Source: Aeromonas dhakensis (GTDB lineage: Bacteria; Pseudomonadota; Gammaproteobacteria; Enterobacterales; Aeromonadaceae). Taken from it: 61,398 bases of DNA. The DNA is taken from positions 1 to 61,398 of the forward strand of contig NZ_CDBH01000038.1 of the NCBI RefSeq assembly GCF_000820305.1. Direction: 5' to 3'. The position numbers were made by a program, and so were the translations under genes. Below are positions 8,239 to 18,562 of the stretch, piece after piece. Positions within the stretch are counted from its first letter, which is position 1. The number at the start of each line of letters is the position of its first letter. The notes below the pieces were generated by a model that ran no database searches, had not been told where the DNA came from, and worked only from the letters and a program-made list of their open reading frames with translations.

Positions 8239-9795
8239 TTATGCCTTGCTCTGTTCGAAGTGGTACTTGCCGGTCTTCAGGCTGCTTGGGCCCAGACGCG
8301 CGTACTTGAACATCAGGTACATCTCGATGATCAGCAGTACGGTGTAGAACAGGCAGATCCCGATAAGGGAGAACCAGATCTCGGACGCCGGCACGTTGGA
8401 GGCCGAGACCGAGGTCGGCAACACTTCGGCGATGGTCCAGGGCTGACGACCGTATTCCGCGACGAACCAGCCACACTCGATGGCGATCCAGGGCAACGGG
8501 ATGCCGTACAGCAGCGCCTTGAGCAGCCACTTGCGCTCGCCGATCTTGTGACGGGTACTGTCATAGAAGGCCAGGCCAATCAGCACCAGCATCAACATGC
8601 CGCAGGCAACCATGATGCGGAAGGCGAAGAACAGCGGCAGCACTTGCGGGATGGAGTCATCCACGGCGGCCTTGATCTGCTCGTCGGTGGCGTCGGTCAC
8701 GTTGGAGGTATAGCGCTTGAGCAGCAGACCGTAGCCCAGATCCTGCTTCACTTCGTCGAAGCGGGCGCGGGTATCGTCAGACTTGTCTCCGGACTGCAGC
8801 TTGGTCAGCAGGTCGTAGGCGGTCATGCCGTTGCGCACGCGCAGCTCGTGCTCGCTCTTCAGATCCTTGAGACCGGTCACCTGGCCGTCCAGCGAACGGG
8901 TGGCGATGATGCCGAGGGCATAAGGGATCTTGATGGCGTAGTCGGTGCGCATCTCTTCCTGGTTCGGGATGCCGAACAGGGTAAAGGAGGCTGGCGCAGG
9001 TTCGGTGTTCCACTCGGCCTCGATGGCCGCCAGTTTCACCTTCTGCACTTCACCTGTCTCGTAGCCGGACTCGTCACCGAGGATCAGCACGGAGAGGATG
9101 GATGCCATGCCGAATGCGGCCGCTATGGCGAAGGAGCGACGGGCGAAGGCCACGTCACGATGCTTGAGCAGGTAGTAGGAAGAGATTCCCAGCACGAACA
9201 TGGCACCTGTGGTATAGCCTGCCGCCACTGTGTGGACGAACTTCACCTGGGCAACCGGGTTGAACACCAGATCGGCGAAGCTCACCATCTCCATGCGCAT
9301 GGTTTCGAAGTTGAACTCGGCACCGACCGGATTCTGCATCCAGCCGTTGGCAACCAGGATCCAGAGCGCGGAGAGGTTGGTCCCGAGCGCCATCAACCAG
9401 GTCGCAGCCAGGTGCTGACGCTTGGAGAGCCGATCCCAGCCGAAGAAGAACATACCGACGAAGGTGGATTCCAGGAAGAATGCCATCAGACCTTCGATGG
9501 CCAGCGGGGCCCCGAAGATATCGCCGACATAGTGGGAGTAGTAGGCCCAGTTGGTACCAAACTGGAACTCCATGGTCAGCCCTGTGGTGACCCCGAGGGC
9601 AAAGTTGATACCAAACAACTTGCCCCAGAACTTGGTCATGTCCCGGTAGACAGGGTTGTTGGTCATCACATAGACAGACTCCATGATCGCCAGAATGAAG
9701 GCCATTCCGAGCGTCAAGGGCACAAACAGGAAGTGATAAAGGGCCGTCGCAGCGAATTGGAACCGCGATAGGTCTACCACATGCTCAGCAATCAT
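8239..9795 (-). CDS. cydA: Cytochrome d ubiquinol oxidase subunit I CydA
   Basis: Haem-bearing subunit of the high-affinity, oxygen-scavenging bd oxidase. The 518-aa product has the N-terminal haem-ligand helix ([16 protein letters not shown], His21), the GRQPW motif of the family ([14 protein letters not shown]), and a long Q-loop (about residues 255-385), so it belongs to the long-Q-loop class. It is the first gene of the cyd operon and has a 687-bp upstream region with FNR boxes. Confidence 0.98.
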   Translation of the reverse strand: MIAEHVVDLSRFQFAATALYHFLFVPLTLGMAFILAIMESVYVMTNNPVYRDMTKFWGKLFGINFALGVTTGLTMEFQFGTNWAYYSHYVGDIFGAPLAIEGLMAFFLESTFVGMFFFGWDRLSKRQHLAATWLMALGTNLSALWILVANGWMQNPVGAEFNFETMRMEMVSFADLVFNPVAQVKFVHTVAAGYTTGAMFVLGISSYYLLKHRDVAFARRSFAIAAAFGMASILSVLILGDESGYETGEVQKVKLAAIEAEWNTEPAPASFTLFGIPNQEEMRTDYAIKIPYALGIIATRSLDGQVTGLKDLKSEHELRVRNGMTAYDLLTKLQSGDKSDDTRARFDEVKQDLGYGLLLKRYTSNVTDATDEQIKAAVDDSIPQVLPLFFAFRIMVACGMLMLVLIGLAFYDSTRHKIGERKWLLKALLYGIPLPWIAIECGWFVAEYGRQPWTIAEVLPTSVSASNVPASEIWFSLIGICLFYTVLLIIEMYLMFKYARLGPSSLKTGKYHFEQSKA

Positions 9796-10032
9796 GATGT
9801 TTCCTCACCGATTATTGGCACGGCTATTTTAAGTTTTAAGACAAAGCTTCCGTTGGAAGTCCCCGAATTATCGGTCATGTTCCAGTTTTGCACTGACGAC
9901 CGGATTCGACTGCCACCACATTAACAACAAGGCAATAATAGGGAACAAAAAAAGCTAATGTTTAACAATTGCAAAACAATCAAGCTTGCTTTATTCCCGC
10001 CCATAATGACCTGAGTTTTATATCACCTTTAT

Positions 10033-10046
10033 TTGATTGAAATCAA
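10033..10046. promoter_or_regulatory. FNR box, perfect consensus
   Basis: TTGATTGAAATCAA matches TTGAT-N4-ATCAA exactly. It lies about 240 bp upstream of the cydA start codon. In E. coli the cyd operon is controlled by ArcA and FNR. Confidence 0.8.
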
Positions 10047-10146
10047 TGTAAAACCACCATCAATACATGCCTTTCAAAGGCATTTTCACGACCCTTTCCA
10101 TTTATTTTAGAGAGCTGGGTCACAAAAAAATAAAAATCGCAAATCA

Positions 10147-10160
10147 TTGATTTAAATCAA
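10147..10160. promoter_or_regulatory. FNR box, perfect consensus (second)
   Basis: TTGATTTAAATCAA matches TTGAT-N4-ATCAA exactly. It is 114 bp from the first box, about 350 bp upstream of cydA and about 200 bp upstream of the small plus-strand promoter at 10354-10382. Confidence 0.8.
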
Positions 10161-10353
10161 CTTTAATCTTGAAGCAAATAAGTAATGCTTCTGTTAAAAA
10201 ACAACTCTCAAGGGTGTTTTCATCATGTTTCCCTCGCTTGTCCCCAGCCAGAATAAAACCAATTAAAAACCAATAAAAACGCATATCCATGCTAATTCGA
10301 CAAGGCCACAAAATGATTAGTTAATCTAATCTGATATGGGTAATTTTTCTTGT

Positions 10354-10382
10354 TTGTCCGAGTCAGACAGAGCTCCTACAAT
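10354..10382 (+). promoter_or_regulatory. Predicted sigma-70 promoter of the small-ORF transcript
   Basis: TTGTCC, a 17-bp spacer and TACAAT point towards the 25-codon ORF. With the terminator at 10646-10675 they define a transcript of about 290 nt. Confidence 0.65.
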
Positions 10383-10482
10383 GCGCCTCGCAGTGAGGGC
10401 ATACCCTTGGATACAGGCCGGTCAATCTGGGTTCCCGGTACGTATTCGATGAACATTTCGAACCTGTCTATTGGAATTAAAG

Positions 10483-10560
10483 ATGAAAAAGTTTGTTGCT
10501 AAAACCATCCGTTACTACAAGCTTTCGTTCGTTCAGCTCTATCAAATGAACCGACTCTGA
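10483..10560 (+). CDS. Small 25-aa basic peptide, unknown function
   Basis: An ATG preceded by GGAA (7-bp spacing) opens a 25-codon ORF starting MKKFVAKTIRYYKL and ending LYQMNRL, stop TGA. The peptide is basic and aromatic-rich, could form an amphipathic helix, and has no signal peptide or clear membrane span. It sits alone between a good promoter and a strong terminator. I do not recognise the family. The transcript could also work as an RNA, with or without the peptide. An opposite-strand ORF over the same region looks spurious. Confidence 0.5.
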   Translation: MKKFVAKTIRYYKLSFVQLYQMNRL

Positions 10561-10645
10561 GGCCTCGCGACGGCTCATTCCGTTTTTTACCGGTCTGTCT
10601 CCAGACGCACTCACTGTCTGTGAACATCCATCCTGAATTGTCTTT

Positions 10646-10675
10646 GCCCACCGCCTCCGCAGTGGGCTTTTTTTT
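10646..10675 (+). terminator. Rho-independent terminator of the small-ORF transcript
   Basis: The stem GCCCAC / GTGGGC is followed by eight T's on the plus strand. Confidence 0.85.
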
Positions 10676-10683
10676 GCCCGGAT

Positions 10684-10717
10684 AACAAAAAACCGCCCTT
10701 GAAGGCGGTTTTTTGTT
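10684..10717. terminator. Bidirectional terminator downstream of ruvB
   Basis: AACAAAAAACCGCC / GGCGGTTTTTTGTT forms a stem with A- and T-runs on both sides. It ends ruvB on the minus strand and backs up the preceding plus-strand terminator. Confidence 0.85.
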
Positions 10718-10730
10718 CAATCAACTGTTT

Positions 10731-11741
10731 TTACCCTTCATCTGGCCGTTGCAGGCCAAAATGCGCATAAGCTCTTGGTGTCGCGATCCGCCCTCTGGGT
10801 GTACGTTGCAGGAAGCCCTGCTGGATCAGATAGGGTTCGAGCACATCTTCGATGGTGTCCTTCTCCTCGCCGATGGCCGCAGCCAGGTTGTCGAGCCCCA
10901 CCGGCCCCCCCAGAAACTTGTCTATGACAGCCAACAATAGCTTGCGGTCCATGAAGTCGAACCCTTCGTTATCCACGTCCAGCATGTCCATGGCTCGGGC
11001 CGCTATGGGTCCGTCAATCCGGCCGTCGGATTTCACCTGGGCAAAATCCCGCACCCTGCGCAACAAACGGTTAGCAATTCGCGGCGTACCGCGCGAGCGA
11101 CGCGCCACCTCCAGCGCACCGTCTTCCGTCATGTCGAGCCCGAGGCAACGGGCGCTGCGGGCGACGATGTCGGTCAGATCCCTGACGTTGTAGAACTCGA
11201 GGCGCTGCACGATACCGAAGCGATCCCGCAGCGGGCTGGTGAGGGAGCCGGCCCGGGTCGTCGCGCCGATCAGGGTGAAGGGGGGCAGGTCGAGCTTGAT
11301 GGAGCGAGCCGCCGGCCCCTCCCCGATCATGATGTCGAGCTGGTAATCCTCCATCGCCGGGTAGAGCACCTCCTCCACCACAGGGCTGAGGCGGTGGATC
11401 TCGTCGATGAACAGCACGTCGTTCGGCTCGAGGTTGGTGAGCAGCGCCGCCAGATCGCCGGCCTTCTCCAGCACCGGGCCCGAGGTGGTCTTGATGTTGA
11501 CCCCCATCTCGTTGGCCACTATGTTGGCGAGCGTGGTCTTGCCAAGCCCGGGCGGGCCGAAGATCAACAGGTGATCGAGCGCCTCGCCGCGCTGGCGAGC
11601 CGCCGCGATGAAGATCTCCATCTGTTCGCAGACCGGATCCTGGCCGGTGTAATCGGCCAGCAGCTTGGGTCGGATGGCCCGATCGATGACTTCTTCCTCA
11701 CGCCCGCCAGCGGCGGAAATGAGGCGATCCGCTTCAATCAT
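10731..11741 (-). CDS. ruvB: Holliday junction branch migration ATPase RuvB
   Basis: Hexameric AAA+ motor that drives branch migration with RuvA. The 336-aa product carries Walker [11 protein letters not shown] (about 63-72), Walker B DEIHRL, sensor region [18 protein letters not shown] and the C-terminal winged-helix domain with RTPRGR. It follows ruvA by 8 bp. Confidence 0.98.
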   Translation of the reverse strand: MIEADRLISAAGGREEEVIDRAIRPKLLADYTGQDPVCEQMEIFIAAARQRGEALDHLLIFGPPGLGKTTLANIVANEMGVNIKTTSGPVLEKAGDLAALLTNLEPNDVLFIDEIHRLSPVVEEVLYPAMEDYQLDIMIGEGPAARSIKLDLPPFTLIGATTRAGSLTSPLRDRFGIVQRLEFYNVRDLTDIVARSARCLGLDMTEDGALEVARRSRGTPRIANRLLRRVRDFAQVKSDGRIDGPIAARAMDMLDVDNEGFDFMDRKLLLAVIDKFLGGPVGLDNLAAAIGEEKDTIEDVLEPYLIQQGFLQRTPRGRIATPRAYAHFGLQRPDEG

Positions 11742-11749
11742 TCTCTACC

Positions 11750-12364
11750 TCACACCAGGCTGCGCAGCGCTTCACGGATGATATCTTCCACCGACATGCC
11801 ATCCACCGCCACCTTGCTGACGATCTGGCTGGCCTGCTGCGGCTTGTAACCGAGTGCCACCAGCGCACTGGCGGCCTCTTCGCTCGAATCTGGCGCCCGC
11901 AGGGCACTCTCCTTCGCGGGCAGGGTGATCTCGGCCGGCGAGAAGAGATCGTGGCTGACCCACCCCTTGAGTCTGTCCTTCATCTCCACCACCAGCCGCT
12001 CGGCGGTCTTCTTGCCCACCCCTGGCAACTTGACCAGGGAGCTTATCTCCTCGCGCTCGACACTCAGCACGAACTGGGTGGCACTCATGCCGGAGAGAAT
12101 GGCCAGCGCCAGCTTGGGGCCGACCCCGTTGGTCTTGATCAGCTCGCGAAACAGCGCCCGCTCCTGCTTGTGATTGAAGCCGTACAGCAGCTGGGCGTCT
12201 TCCCGCACCACGAAGTGGGTGTGAATGACCGCTTCCTTGCCAATCTCGGGCAGATCATAGAAGCAGCTCATGGGCATGTGCACCTCATAGCCCACGCCCC
12301 CGACCTCCAGCAATACCTCGGGGGGTTGTTTCTCAATGACTACGCCTCTCAAGCGACCAATCAC
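11750..12364 (-). CDS. ruvA: Holliday junction branch migration protein RuvA
   Basis: Tetrameric Holliday-junction-binding protein. The start chosen is GTG 12364, preceded by AGGAGAG, which gives the expected 204 aa (E. coli 203) beginning [12 protein letters not shown]. It has an OB fold (about 1-64), helix-hairpin-helix motifs ([28 protein letters not shown]) and a C-terminal UBA-like domain III that contacts RuvB. No ruvC lies immediately upstream; the neighbour is a divergent chemoreceptor. Confidence 0.96.
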   Translation of the reverse strand: MIGRLRGVVIEKQPPEVLLEVGGVGYEVHMPMSCFYDLPEIGKEAVIHTHFVVREDAQLLYGFNHKQERALFRELIKTNGVGPKLALAILSGMSATQFVLSVEREEISSLVKLPGVGKKTAERLVVEMKDRLKGWVSHDLFSPAEITLPAKESALRAPDSSEEAASALVALGYKPQQASQIVSKVAVDGMSVEDIIREALRSLV

Positions 12365-12601
12365 GGCTCTCTCCTCGCCAAACCAGCTATCTGTAAATTG
12401 GCTCATAGCATAAAGAATAACTGGATAAGTATCCAGCATAGGGCGGCGGGACCGCAGCGGATTTTCGGCACATTCGCGCGTTCCAAGCCATGCTTGGATC
12501 CGAGCCGGGCAACAACTTTATTTTCCATCTGGCATGGCATTTTGTTGCCACTGATAAAACACTAAATTGGGTTTGTTTGGAGCCAAGGAAGGTCCTTAAT
12601 C

Positions 12602-14611
12602 ATGAAAATCGTCACCACATCGAACCTGGGGCTGGCCATTCTGCTCAGCTGCACGCTGGGCATGGGCGTCGTCGGCTGGTATGGCAGCCAGCGGCTGGCG
12701 GATCTGCTCTCCTATGTGCTGGGTGCCGCCTGGCAGACTGCAGACGGCGCCATGGAGGGCTCCATCGAGCTCGGCAACCAGTCGCTCTACATCCAGAAGA
12801 TGCTCAGAGGCATGTCCCTCGACGAGCAGGAACTGCAGCAGGCCAGAACCGCCACCACCGACGCCATGCGCCGGGTGGGCGAAGGTCGGCTCATCGATGA
12901 CGCCGCCATCAACACCATGAACCAGCAGCATCAGGTCTACCAGCAGCAGCAGGAACAGCTGCTGGCGCTCTACCAGACGTTTACCCGCCTCGATCAGGCG
13001 CTGCGCGCCAGTTCTGAACGCATGTCCCGCCTCTCGACCCAGCTTGAGGTGGTGGGTGATGGCGCGGTCGAGAGCCTCACCCAGTCACCGGATCAGGCCA
13101 TCAGCTGGAATGGCGGCCTGGCAACCCGCTGGCACGCGGCCGATGGCGGCATGGAGGCCAATATAGGCTTCCTGCGTCAGCTCTATGCGCTGGAGAAGAT
13201 GCAGAGCGAAGGGCTCACCCCCGCCATCCAGAGCGAGATGGAGGAGGCGACCCGCTTCTACCGGGAGGCGGTCGAAGCCATGCTGGCCAGCGGACTGTTT
13301 GATGTGCCCGCTGAGGGGGAGTTTGCCGGCCAGTCACTGGCAACCCAGTATCGGGCGCTGGAAACCGAGGTTCAGCAATTGATGGTGCAGTGGATGGCGG
13401 CCCTTGGCGAGTATCAACGCCAGCTGACCAGCTATGAGCAGAGCGCCGATCAGCTCAAGAAATTGCTGGTCGAGGTGGAGGCAAAGGGCGATGCCACGGT
13501 CGAGGATCAGGTGGGTCAGCTCAACGCCATCATCAACCATACCAAGAGTCTGATCCTGGGCGGCCTGCTGTTCAGCCTGCTGATCGTGACCCTGTGCGGC
13601 TTCTGGCTGGTGCGCGCCATCGTGCGGCCCCTGCTGCAAGTCAATCGGCGCATGCAGGACATCGCAGCCGGCGAAGGGGATCTCAACGCCCGCATCAACC
13701 TCAGGCGTGACGACGAAATCGGCTCGCTGGCCGGCAGCGTGGATCGCTTCATCGAGAAGCTGCAGAAGATGATCAGCTCGACCATGGACAACAACCAGCA
13801 CATCAGCGAGCACGTGCACACCTCGGTCAACCGGGTTCAGGCCATCAGCCAGAGCAGCCGCCAGACGGCCGAACATGCCCAGGCGCTGCACCATGACAGC
13901 GAGCAGATGGTGCAGGTGGCCACCACCATCTCGGACAACTGCAGCCTGGCGGCACAAAACGCCAACGAGGTGCGCCAGCTCACCACCGAGAGCAGCCAGT
14001 ATGTCTCCTCCGCCAGCGCGGGCATGCAGCGGGTGGTGATGGAGGTGGGCGAATGCGCCACCGCCATCAACGCCCTCAAGGAGCAGGCCAGCCAGATAGG
14101 CCAGATCATCTCCACCATCAGCGGCATTTCCGAGCAGACCAATCTGCTGGCGCTCAACGCCGCCATCGAGGCCGCCCGGGCCGGCGAGATGGGCCGCGGC
14201 TTTGCGGTGGTGGCCGACGAGGTGCGCACCCTGGCCAATCGCACCGCCTCCTCCAGCGCCGAGATCAACGAGGTGATCAACAGCATCCAGCAGCAGACCG
14301 AAACCGCCTACCTGATGATGCAGCGCAACCTAAAGACGGTGGAGTCGGGCATGGCGGATTCCGACAACACCAAGCAGATCCTGTTCAAGGTGGAGGGCGC
14401 CATCGACCACCTGGCGGACATGGTACAGCAGGTGGCGGACGCCACCGGCCAGCTCTCCCATACCCTGAGCCACACCTCGGACAAGGTCTCCGGCATCAGC
14501 CAGCAGGCCCAGACTGGTGAGCAGGAGGCGCAGGAGTGTCTGCAGCTCGCCTCTTCTCTCCATCAGGCCAGCCTGCTGCAACAGCGGTTACTGTCGCAAT
14601 TTCGGGTCTGA
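12602..14611 (+). CDS. Methyl-accepting chemotaxis protein
   Basis: Transmembrane chemoreceptor. The 669-aa product has an N-terminal membrane helix (about 8-28), a large all-helical periplasmic sensor region (about 30-315), a second membrane helix (about 317-340), a HAMP domain (about 340-395) and a cytoplasmic signalling domain. The hairpin tip has the hallmark [20 protein letters not shown] and [12 protein letters not shown]. There is no C-terminal NWETF-type CheR tether. The ligand cannot be deduced. It is monocistronic with its own terminator. Confidence 0.95.
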   Translation: MKIVTTSNLGLAILLSCTLGMGVVGWYGSQRLADLLSYVLGAAWQTADGAMEGSIELGNQSLYIQKMLRGMSLDEQELQQARTATTDAMRRVGEGRLIDDAAINTMNQQHQVYQQQQEQLLALYQTFTRLDQALRASSERMSRLSTQLEVVGDGAVESLTQSPDQAISWNGGLATRWHAADGGMEANIGFLRQLYALEKMQSEGLTPAIQSEMEEATRFYREAVEAMLASGLFDVPAEGEFAGQSLATQYRALETEVQQLMVQWMAALGEYQRQLTSYEQSADQLKKLLVEVEAKGDATVEDQVGQLNAIINHTKSLILGGLLFSLLIVTLCGFWLVRAIVRPLLQVNRRMQDIAAGEGDLNARINLRRDDEIGSLAGSVDRFIEKLQKMISSTMDNNQHISEHVHTSVNRVQAISQSSRQTAEHAQALHHDSEQMVQVATTISDNCSLAAQNANEVRQLTTESSQYVSSASAGMQRVVMEVGECATAINALKEQASQIGQIISTISGISEQTNLLALNAAIEAARAGEMGRGFAVVADEVRTLANRTASSSAEINEVINSIQQQTETAYLMMQRNLKTVESGMADSDNTKQILFKVEGAIDHLADMVQQVADATGQLSHTLSHTSDKVSGISQQAQTGEQEAQECLQLASSLHQASLLQQRLLSQFRV

Positions 14612-14615
14612 CCGC

Positions 14616-14640
14616 AGCGGGGGCGACGCCCCCGCTTTCT
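14616..14640 (+). terminator. Terminator after the chemoreceptor
   Basis: The stem AGCGGGGGC / GCCCCCGCT is followed by TTTCT, 5 bp after the stop codon. The T-run is short. Confidence 0.6.
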
Positions 14641-14746
14641 CCCATCGTACGAATTTAGCCCTTGGGCCGCAGGGCCCGTCCTGTTAAAATTCCGCTCTTG
14701 AAATTATCCAGGGCCCCGCCGCCCGTCTTAGCTAAGGTCTACCGCG

Positions 14747-16471
14747 ATGCGTACCAGCCAATATCTGCTTTCCACTCTCAAGGAAACCCCGTCCGACGCC
14801 GAGATCATCAGCCATCAGCTGATGCTGCGCGCCGGCATGATCCGCAAACTGGCCTCCGGCATGTATGCCTGGCTGCCGTCCGGTCTGCGGGTTCTGAAAA
14901 AAATCGAGAACATTGTTCGCGAAGAGATGAACAATGCTGGTGCCATCGAAGTCTCCATGCCGGTGGTTCAGCCCGCCGAGCTGTGGCAGGAGTCAGGCCG
15001 CTGGGATGACTACGGTCCCGAGCTGTGCCGTCTGACCGACCGTCACAACCGTCCCTTCGTGCTGGGCCCGACCCACGAAGAGGTGATCACCGCGCTGATC
15101 CGTTACGAAGTGAACAGCTACAAACAGCTGCCGCTGAATCTGTACCAGATCCAGACCAAGTTCCGCGACGAAGTTCGCCCCCGTTTCGGCGTGATGCGTG
15201 GCCGCGAGTTCCTGATGAAGGACGCCTACTCCTTCCACATCGACAAGGCCTCCCTGGTCGATACCTACGAGAAGATGCACGCCGCCTACTGCAAGGCCTT
15301 CACCCGCATGGGTCTGAACTTCCGTCCGGTGCAGGCCGATACCGGCTCCATCGGTGGTACCGGCTCCCACGAATTCCAGGTGCTGGCCGAGAGCGGTGAA
15401 GACCTGATCGCCTTCTCCGATACATCAGATTACGCCGCCAACATCGAGATGGCCGAGGCGCTGGCCCCGGCTGGCGAGCGCGCCGCTGCCACCGCAGCCC
15501 TGACCAAGGTTGCGACACCGAACATCCACACTATCGACGAAGTGGCCGCCTTCCTGAGCGTGGCCCCGAGCGCCATCGCCAAGACCCTGCTGGTGCTGGG
15601 CGAAGCGGACGAGCACGGCAACCAGGCCGTCATCGCGCTGGTGCTGCGTGGCGACCACGAGCTGAACGAAATCAAGGCCGAGAAGCTGCCGGGTGTCGCC
15701 AACCCGCTGACCTTCGCCAACGACGAGCAGATCAAGGCAGCCGCCGGTTGCGACGCAGGCTCCATCGGCCCGGTCGGCTTTGCCGGTCGCATCATCGCCG
15801 ATCGCAGCGCCGCCCACCTGGCTGACTTCGTTTGCGGCGCCAATGAGACCGGCTTCCACCTGACCGGTGCCAACTGGGATCGCGACATCACCACCTATGA
15901 AGTTGCCGACCTGCGCAACGTGGTGGAAGGCGACCCGAGCCCGTGCGGCCAGGGCAAGCTGCTGCTCAAACGCGGCATCGAAGTGGGCCACATCTTCCAG
16001 CTGGGTACCAAGTACTCCGAAGCCATGAAGGCGAGCGTGCTGAATGAAGGCGGCAAGTCCGTCACCATGGAGATGGGTTGCTACGGCATCGGGGTTTCCC
16101 GCCTGGTGGCTGCCGCCATCGAGCAGAACAACGACCAGTACGGCATCATCTGGCCGGACGCCATCGCCCCGTTCGAAGTGGCCATCGTACCGATGAACAT
16201 GCACAAGTCCGTACGCGTTGCCGAGCTGGCCGAGCAGTTCTACGCCGAGCTGAAGGCCGCCGGTGTGGACGTGCTGTTCGACGACCGTAAAGAGCGTCCG
16301 GGCGTGATGTTCGCCGACATGGAGCTGCTGGGCGTACCGCACGCCATCGTCATCGGCGAGCGCGGTATGGACAACGGCGTGGTGGAGTACAAGTGCCGCC
16401 GCACCGGCGAGAAGCAGGAAGTGGCCATCAGCGACATCGTCGCCATGCTCAAGGCCAAGCTGGGCCGTTAA
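14747..16471 (+). CDS. proS: Prolyl-tRNA synthetase
   Basis: Class II aminoacyl-tRNA synthetase that charges tRNA-Pro. The 574-aa product (E. coli 572) is of the bacterial type. It has motif 2 around [21 protein letters not shown] (about 138-158), an editing insertion domain (about 225-390, INS/YbaK-like), motif 3 [17 protein letters not shown] (about 445) and a C-terminal anticodon-binding domain. The start [15 protein letters not shown] agrees with the family. Confidence 0.98.
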   Translation: MRTSQYLLSTLKETPSDAEIISHQLMLRAGMIRKLASGMYAWLPSGLRVLKKIENIVREEMNNAGAIEVSMPVVQPAELWQESGRWDDYGPELCRLTDRHNRPFVLGPTHEEVITALIRYEVNSYKQLPLNLYQIQTKFRDEVRPRFGVMRGREFLMKDAYSFHIDKASLVDTYEKMHAAYCKAFTRMGLNFRPVQADTGSIGGTGSHEFQVLAESGEDLIAFSDTSDYAANIEMAEALAPAGERAAATAALTKVATPNIHTIDEVAAFLSVAPSAIAKTLLVLGEADEHGNQAVIALVLRGDHELNEIKAEKLPGVANPLTFANDEQIKAAAGCDAGSIGPVGFAGRIIADRSAAHLADFVCGANETGFHLTGANWDRDITTYEVADLRNVVEGDPSPCGQGKLLLKRGIEVGHIFQLGTKYSEAMKASVLNEGGKSVTMEMGCYGIGVSRLVAAAIEQNNDQYGIIWPDAIAPFEVAIVPMNMHKSVRVAELAEQFYAELKAAGVDVLFDDRKERPGVMFADMELLGVPHAIVIGERGMDNGVVEYKCRRTGEKQEVAISDIVAMLKAKLGR

Positions 16472-16490
16472 TCCCGCCCCTTGCAGGTAT

Positions 16491-16518
16491 AAAAAAGCGC
16501 GCCGATGGCGCGCTTTTT
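16491..16518. terminator. Bidirectional terminator between proS and the SDR gene
   Basis: AAAAAAGCGCGCC / GGCGCGCTTTTT forms a stem with a GAT loop. It serves proS on the plus strand and the convergent SDR gene on the minus strand. Confidence 0.85.
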
Positions 16519-16563
16519 GTTTCTGTATTCTGACGATGGCAACCGGATGACGGCGGCCTTTTG

Positions 16564-17244
16564 TCAGGGATTGCGACCGATAAAGAGATCGGTCACGTGG
16601 CAGCTGCTTCTGGCTTCCAGTGCATCCAGCATGTAGGCGGCGGCATCTTCCGGGGTCATGAAGCCGCTGCTGTCCACGTGATCCGAGTTGTCCCAGAATT
16701 CACTGCGGATCCCGCTCGGATAGAGGTTCACCAGCCGCAGCGGCGAGCCCTTCAGCTCGGCCCGCAAGGATTCGAGAAAGCCGCGCATCCCCCATTTGGA
16801 GGCGCAGTAGAGACTCTCGTTGGCCTTGCCCACCTGGGCGGCGGAAGAGAGCACATTGGCCAGCACCCCGCCCTTGTCGCCGATGAGGCGCACCGTCTGC
16901 TGGGCCACCAGAATGGTGGAGATGAGATTGCTCTCCACCACCCGGCGGATCTGCTCGGCGGTATAGACGCCGACCGGGCCGAACTCGCCCACGCCGGCGC
17001 AATGCAGCACCAGCTCGGGCAGGCCGCCCCACTCCACCGCGGCGGCAAACGCCACGTCCACTTCCTCGTGGTGCGCCAGATCGGCGGCGATGCCGATCAC
17101 CGCCTTGCCGAGCAAGGCTTCCTGCTCCTGCAGCTTCTGATAACGACGCCCCATCATGGAAACCTGATGGCCCCGTTCAACCAGACCTATGGTCAAGGCG
17201 CGGCCCAAGCCGGATCCCGCCCCCGTCACTATGATATGACCCAT
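16564..17244 (-). CDS. SDR family oxidoreductase
   Basis: Short-chain dehydrogenase/reductase. The 226-aa product has the nucleotide-binding motif TGAGSGLGRAL near the N-terminus, and the YxxxK active-site motif in YCASKWGMRG (about 145-155) with a Ser about 13 residues before it. The substrate is unknown. The following gene (outer-membrane protein) is on the same strand, 65 bp upstream. Confidence 0.88.
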   Translation of the reverse strand: MGHIIVTGAGSGLGRALTIGLVERGHQVSMMGRRYQKLQEQEALLGKAVIGIAADLAHHEEVDVAFAAAVEWGGLPELVLHCAGVGEFGPVGVYTAEQIRRVVESNLISTILVAQQTVRLIGDKGGVLANVLSSAAQVGKANESLYCASKWGMRGFLESLRAELKGSPLRLVNLYPSGIRSEFWDNSDHVDSSGFMTPEDAAAYMLDALEARSSCHVTDLFIGRNP

Positions 17245-17309
17245 GTTCGTTCCTCGCCGGATGCCGTCATCGGGATGATGAGGGCATCGTCACCAGAGAT
17301 TGCCGGAAT

Positions 17310-17939
17310 TTAGAAGGTGAATTCGCCACCGATGAACCAGCCGTCTACCCGCTGGTCAACGCGATCGAAGTCCATGCTCGCATCACGCCAGCCGGCACGT
17401 ACCTTGAGCGGTACGGTAGCGAACTTGTAGGAGCCACCCAGACGGTAGTCGTAGTTGTCGGCATCCTGCACGCGGGCATCGCCGAAGGCGGCAAAGCCGG
17501 TACCCGGGATACGCAGTTCGGCGCCGGTGTAGGCCATCAGCACGTCCTTGTCATAGGAGTAGTGCTGGGTGTTGAAATCGCCATCGTAGCGACGACCGGT
17601 CAGACCCAGGTCGATCTGGAACAGATCGTTGTTGAACAGGCGATAGTAGAGGCTCAGGTCATAGGCCATCAGATCGTTGTTGAGGGCGCCGCCGCTGGTG
17701 CCGAAATCGGAGATCTCGAACTTGGCGTTGGGCAGCAGGATGATGCCGTGCTCCAGTTGCAGGTAGCCGCTCCAGTTGTAGTTCTCGTCGTAGCTGCCGT
17801 TGGCCCCGACACCGTTGATCTGGCCGCTGCCCTGAGCATTCCATACATCGGCACCGGCGGCAAAACGCCAGTCATCGGCAGCCATGGCAGCCTGGCTGAA
17901 CAGGGCCAGCACACAACCGGCAATCAAGGTCTTCTTCAT
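17310..17939 (-). CDS. TIGR04219-like outer-membrane beta-barrel protein
   Basis: Predicted outer-membrane protein of unknown function. The start chosen is ATG 17939 (MKKTLIAGCVLALFSQAAMA), giving a 209-aa precursor with a clean signal peptide; the longer frame adds 12 residues that do not fit a signal sequence. The mature protein has alternating aromatic/polar strands (YLQLEHGIIL, YDLSLYYRLF, YRLGGSYKF) and ends in Phe (GEFTF), as barrel proteins do. The family name is my recollection from overall pattern. Confidence 0.75.
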   Translation of the reverse strand: MKKTLIAGCVLALFSQAAMAADDWRFAAGADVWNAQGSGQINGVGANGSYDENYNWSGYLQLEHGIILLPNAKFEISDFGTSGGALNNDLMAYDLSLYYRLFNNDLFQIDLGLTGRRYDGDFNTQHYSYDKDVLMAYTGAELRIPGTGFAAFGDARVQDADNYDYRLGGSYKFATVPLKVRAGWRDASMDFDRVDQRVDGWFIGGEFTF

Positions 17940-18032
17940 CACGTTACTCTCTTGTTGGACTGGAAAGGCCATCATTTTACCCAGAGCGACGGGAATACAC
18001 AGTGTAAAAAGCTGAACAAGCGTCCATTAATG

Positions 18033-18473
18033 TCAGTGCTGCATGCCCGCCATGGGTTCAACCGGCTTCACCGGCAGGCTCAGCTCCAGCTGCTGGCCAT
18101 CATCCATCGTCAGCGTCAGCGGGAAAGGGGAGCCCTGGGAGAGCTCGCGCACCTCGAACAGCATGATGTGGAAGCTGCCGGGCTTGAGCGCCACTTCCCC
18201 CTTGGCCGGCACCTCGATGCTCTCGACCTGGCGCATCCTCATCACGCCGTTCTCGTGCAGATGGGTGTGCAGCTCGGCGCGGCCCACCTCGGGCGAGGCG
18301 GCGGCCACCAGCTTGACCGGCTGATCGGCATCATTCTTCAGCACCAGGAAGGCGGCGGTGTTGGGCGAGCCCGGCGGCAGCAGACGCACATAACCATCAA
18401 CGGCCTCGACCTTGGCCAGGGCGGGAGCGGTCAGTCCCAGGGCCAGCAGGGAATAGAACGCACGTTTAAACAT
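18033..18473 (-). CDS. PCu(A)C-type periplasmic copper chaperone
   Basis: Delivers Cu(I) in the periplasm, often for cytochrome oxidase assembly (family knowledge). The 146-aa product has a signal peptide (cleavage near ALA, residue 20) and the metal-binding pattern H..MRM...HIM: HLHENGVMRMRQ (about 72-83) and GSFHIMLFEV (about 107-116). It is divergent from an enoyl-CoA hydratase. Confidence 0.9.
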   Translation of the reverse strand: MFKRAFYSLLALGLTAPALAKVEAVDGYVRLLPPGSPNTAAFLVLKNDADQPVKLVAAASPEVGRAELHTHLHENGVMRMRQVESIEVPAKGEVALKPGSFHIMLFEVRELSQGSPFPLTLTMDDGQQLELSLPVKPVEPMAGMQH

Positions 18474-18562
18474 GGTTGAAATCCTTTTATGATGTTGTTA
18501 AACGCAACAAAGCTTACCGCAGCGGTAAGCCTTTGACAGCCAGCAATAACAAGGATTTAGAC

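Larger units (their letters stand above)
9796..10482. other. Long A/T-rich intergenic region between cydA and the small ORF
   Basis: No convincing protein gene is visible in the 687 bp. The region holds two perfect FNR boxes (10033-10046 and 10147-10160), A/T-rich tracts of the kind bound by ArcA or H-NS, and the plus-strand promoter at 10354-10382. It probably carries the cydA promoter on the minus strand and the small-ORF promoter on the plus strand. Confidence 0.7.

Noticed and set aside
7753..9771. A 672-codon plus-strand open frame over cydA/cydB
   Set aside because: It is antisense to clearly conserved cydA and cydB, is rich in His/Gly/Gln as expected for a GC-rich shadow frame, and resembles no protein.
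10499..10720. A 73-codon minus-strand frame over the small-ORF transcript
   Set aside because: It would read through two terminator hairpins, lacks a ribosome-binding site, and its product is low-complexity.
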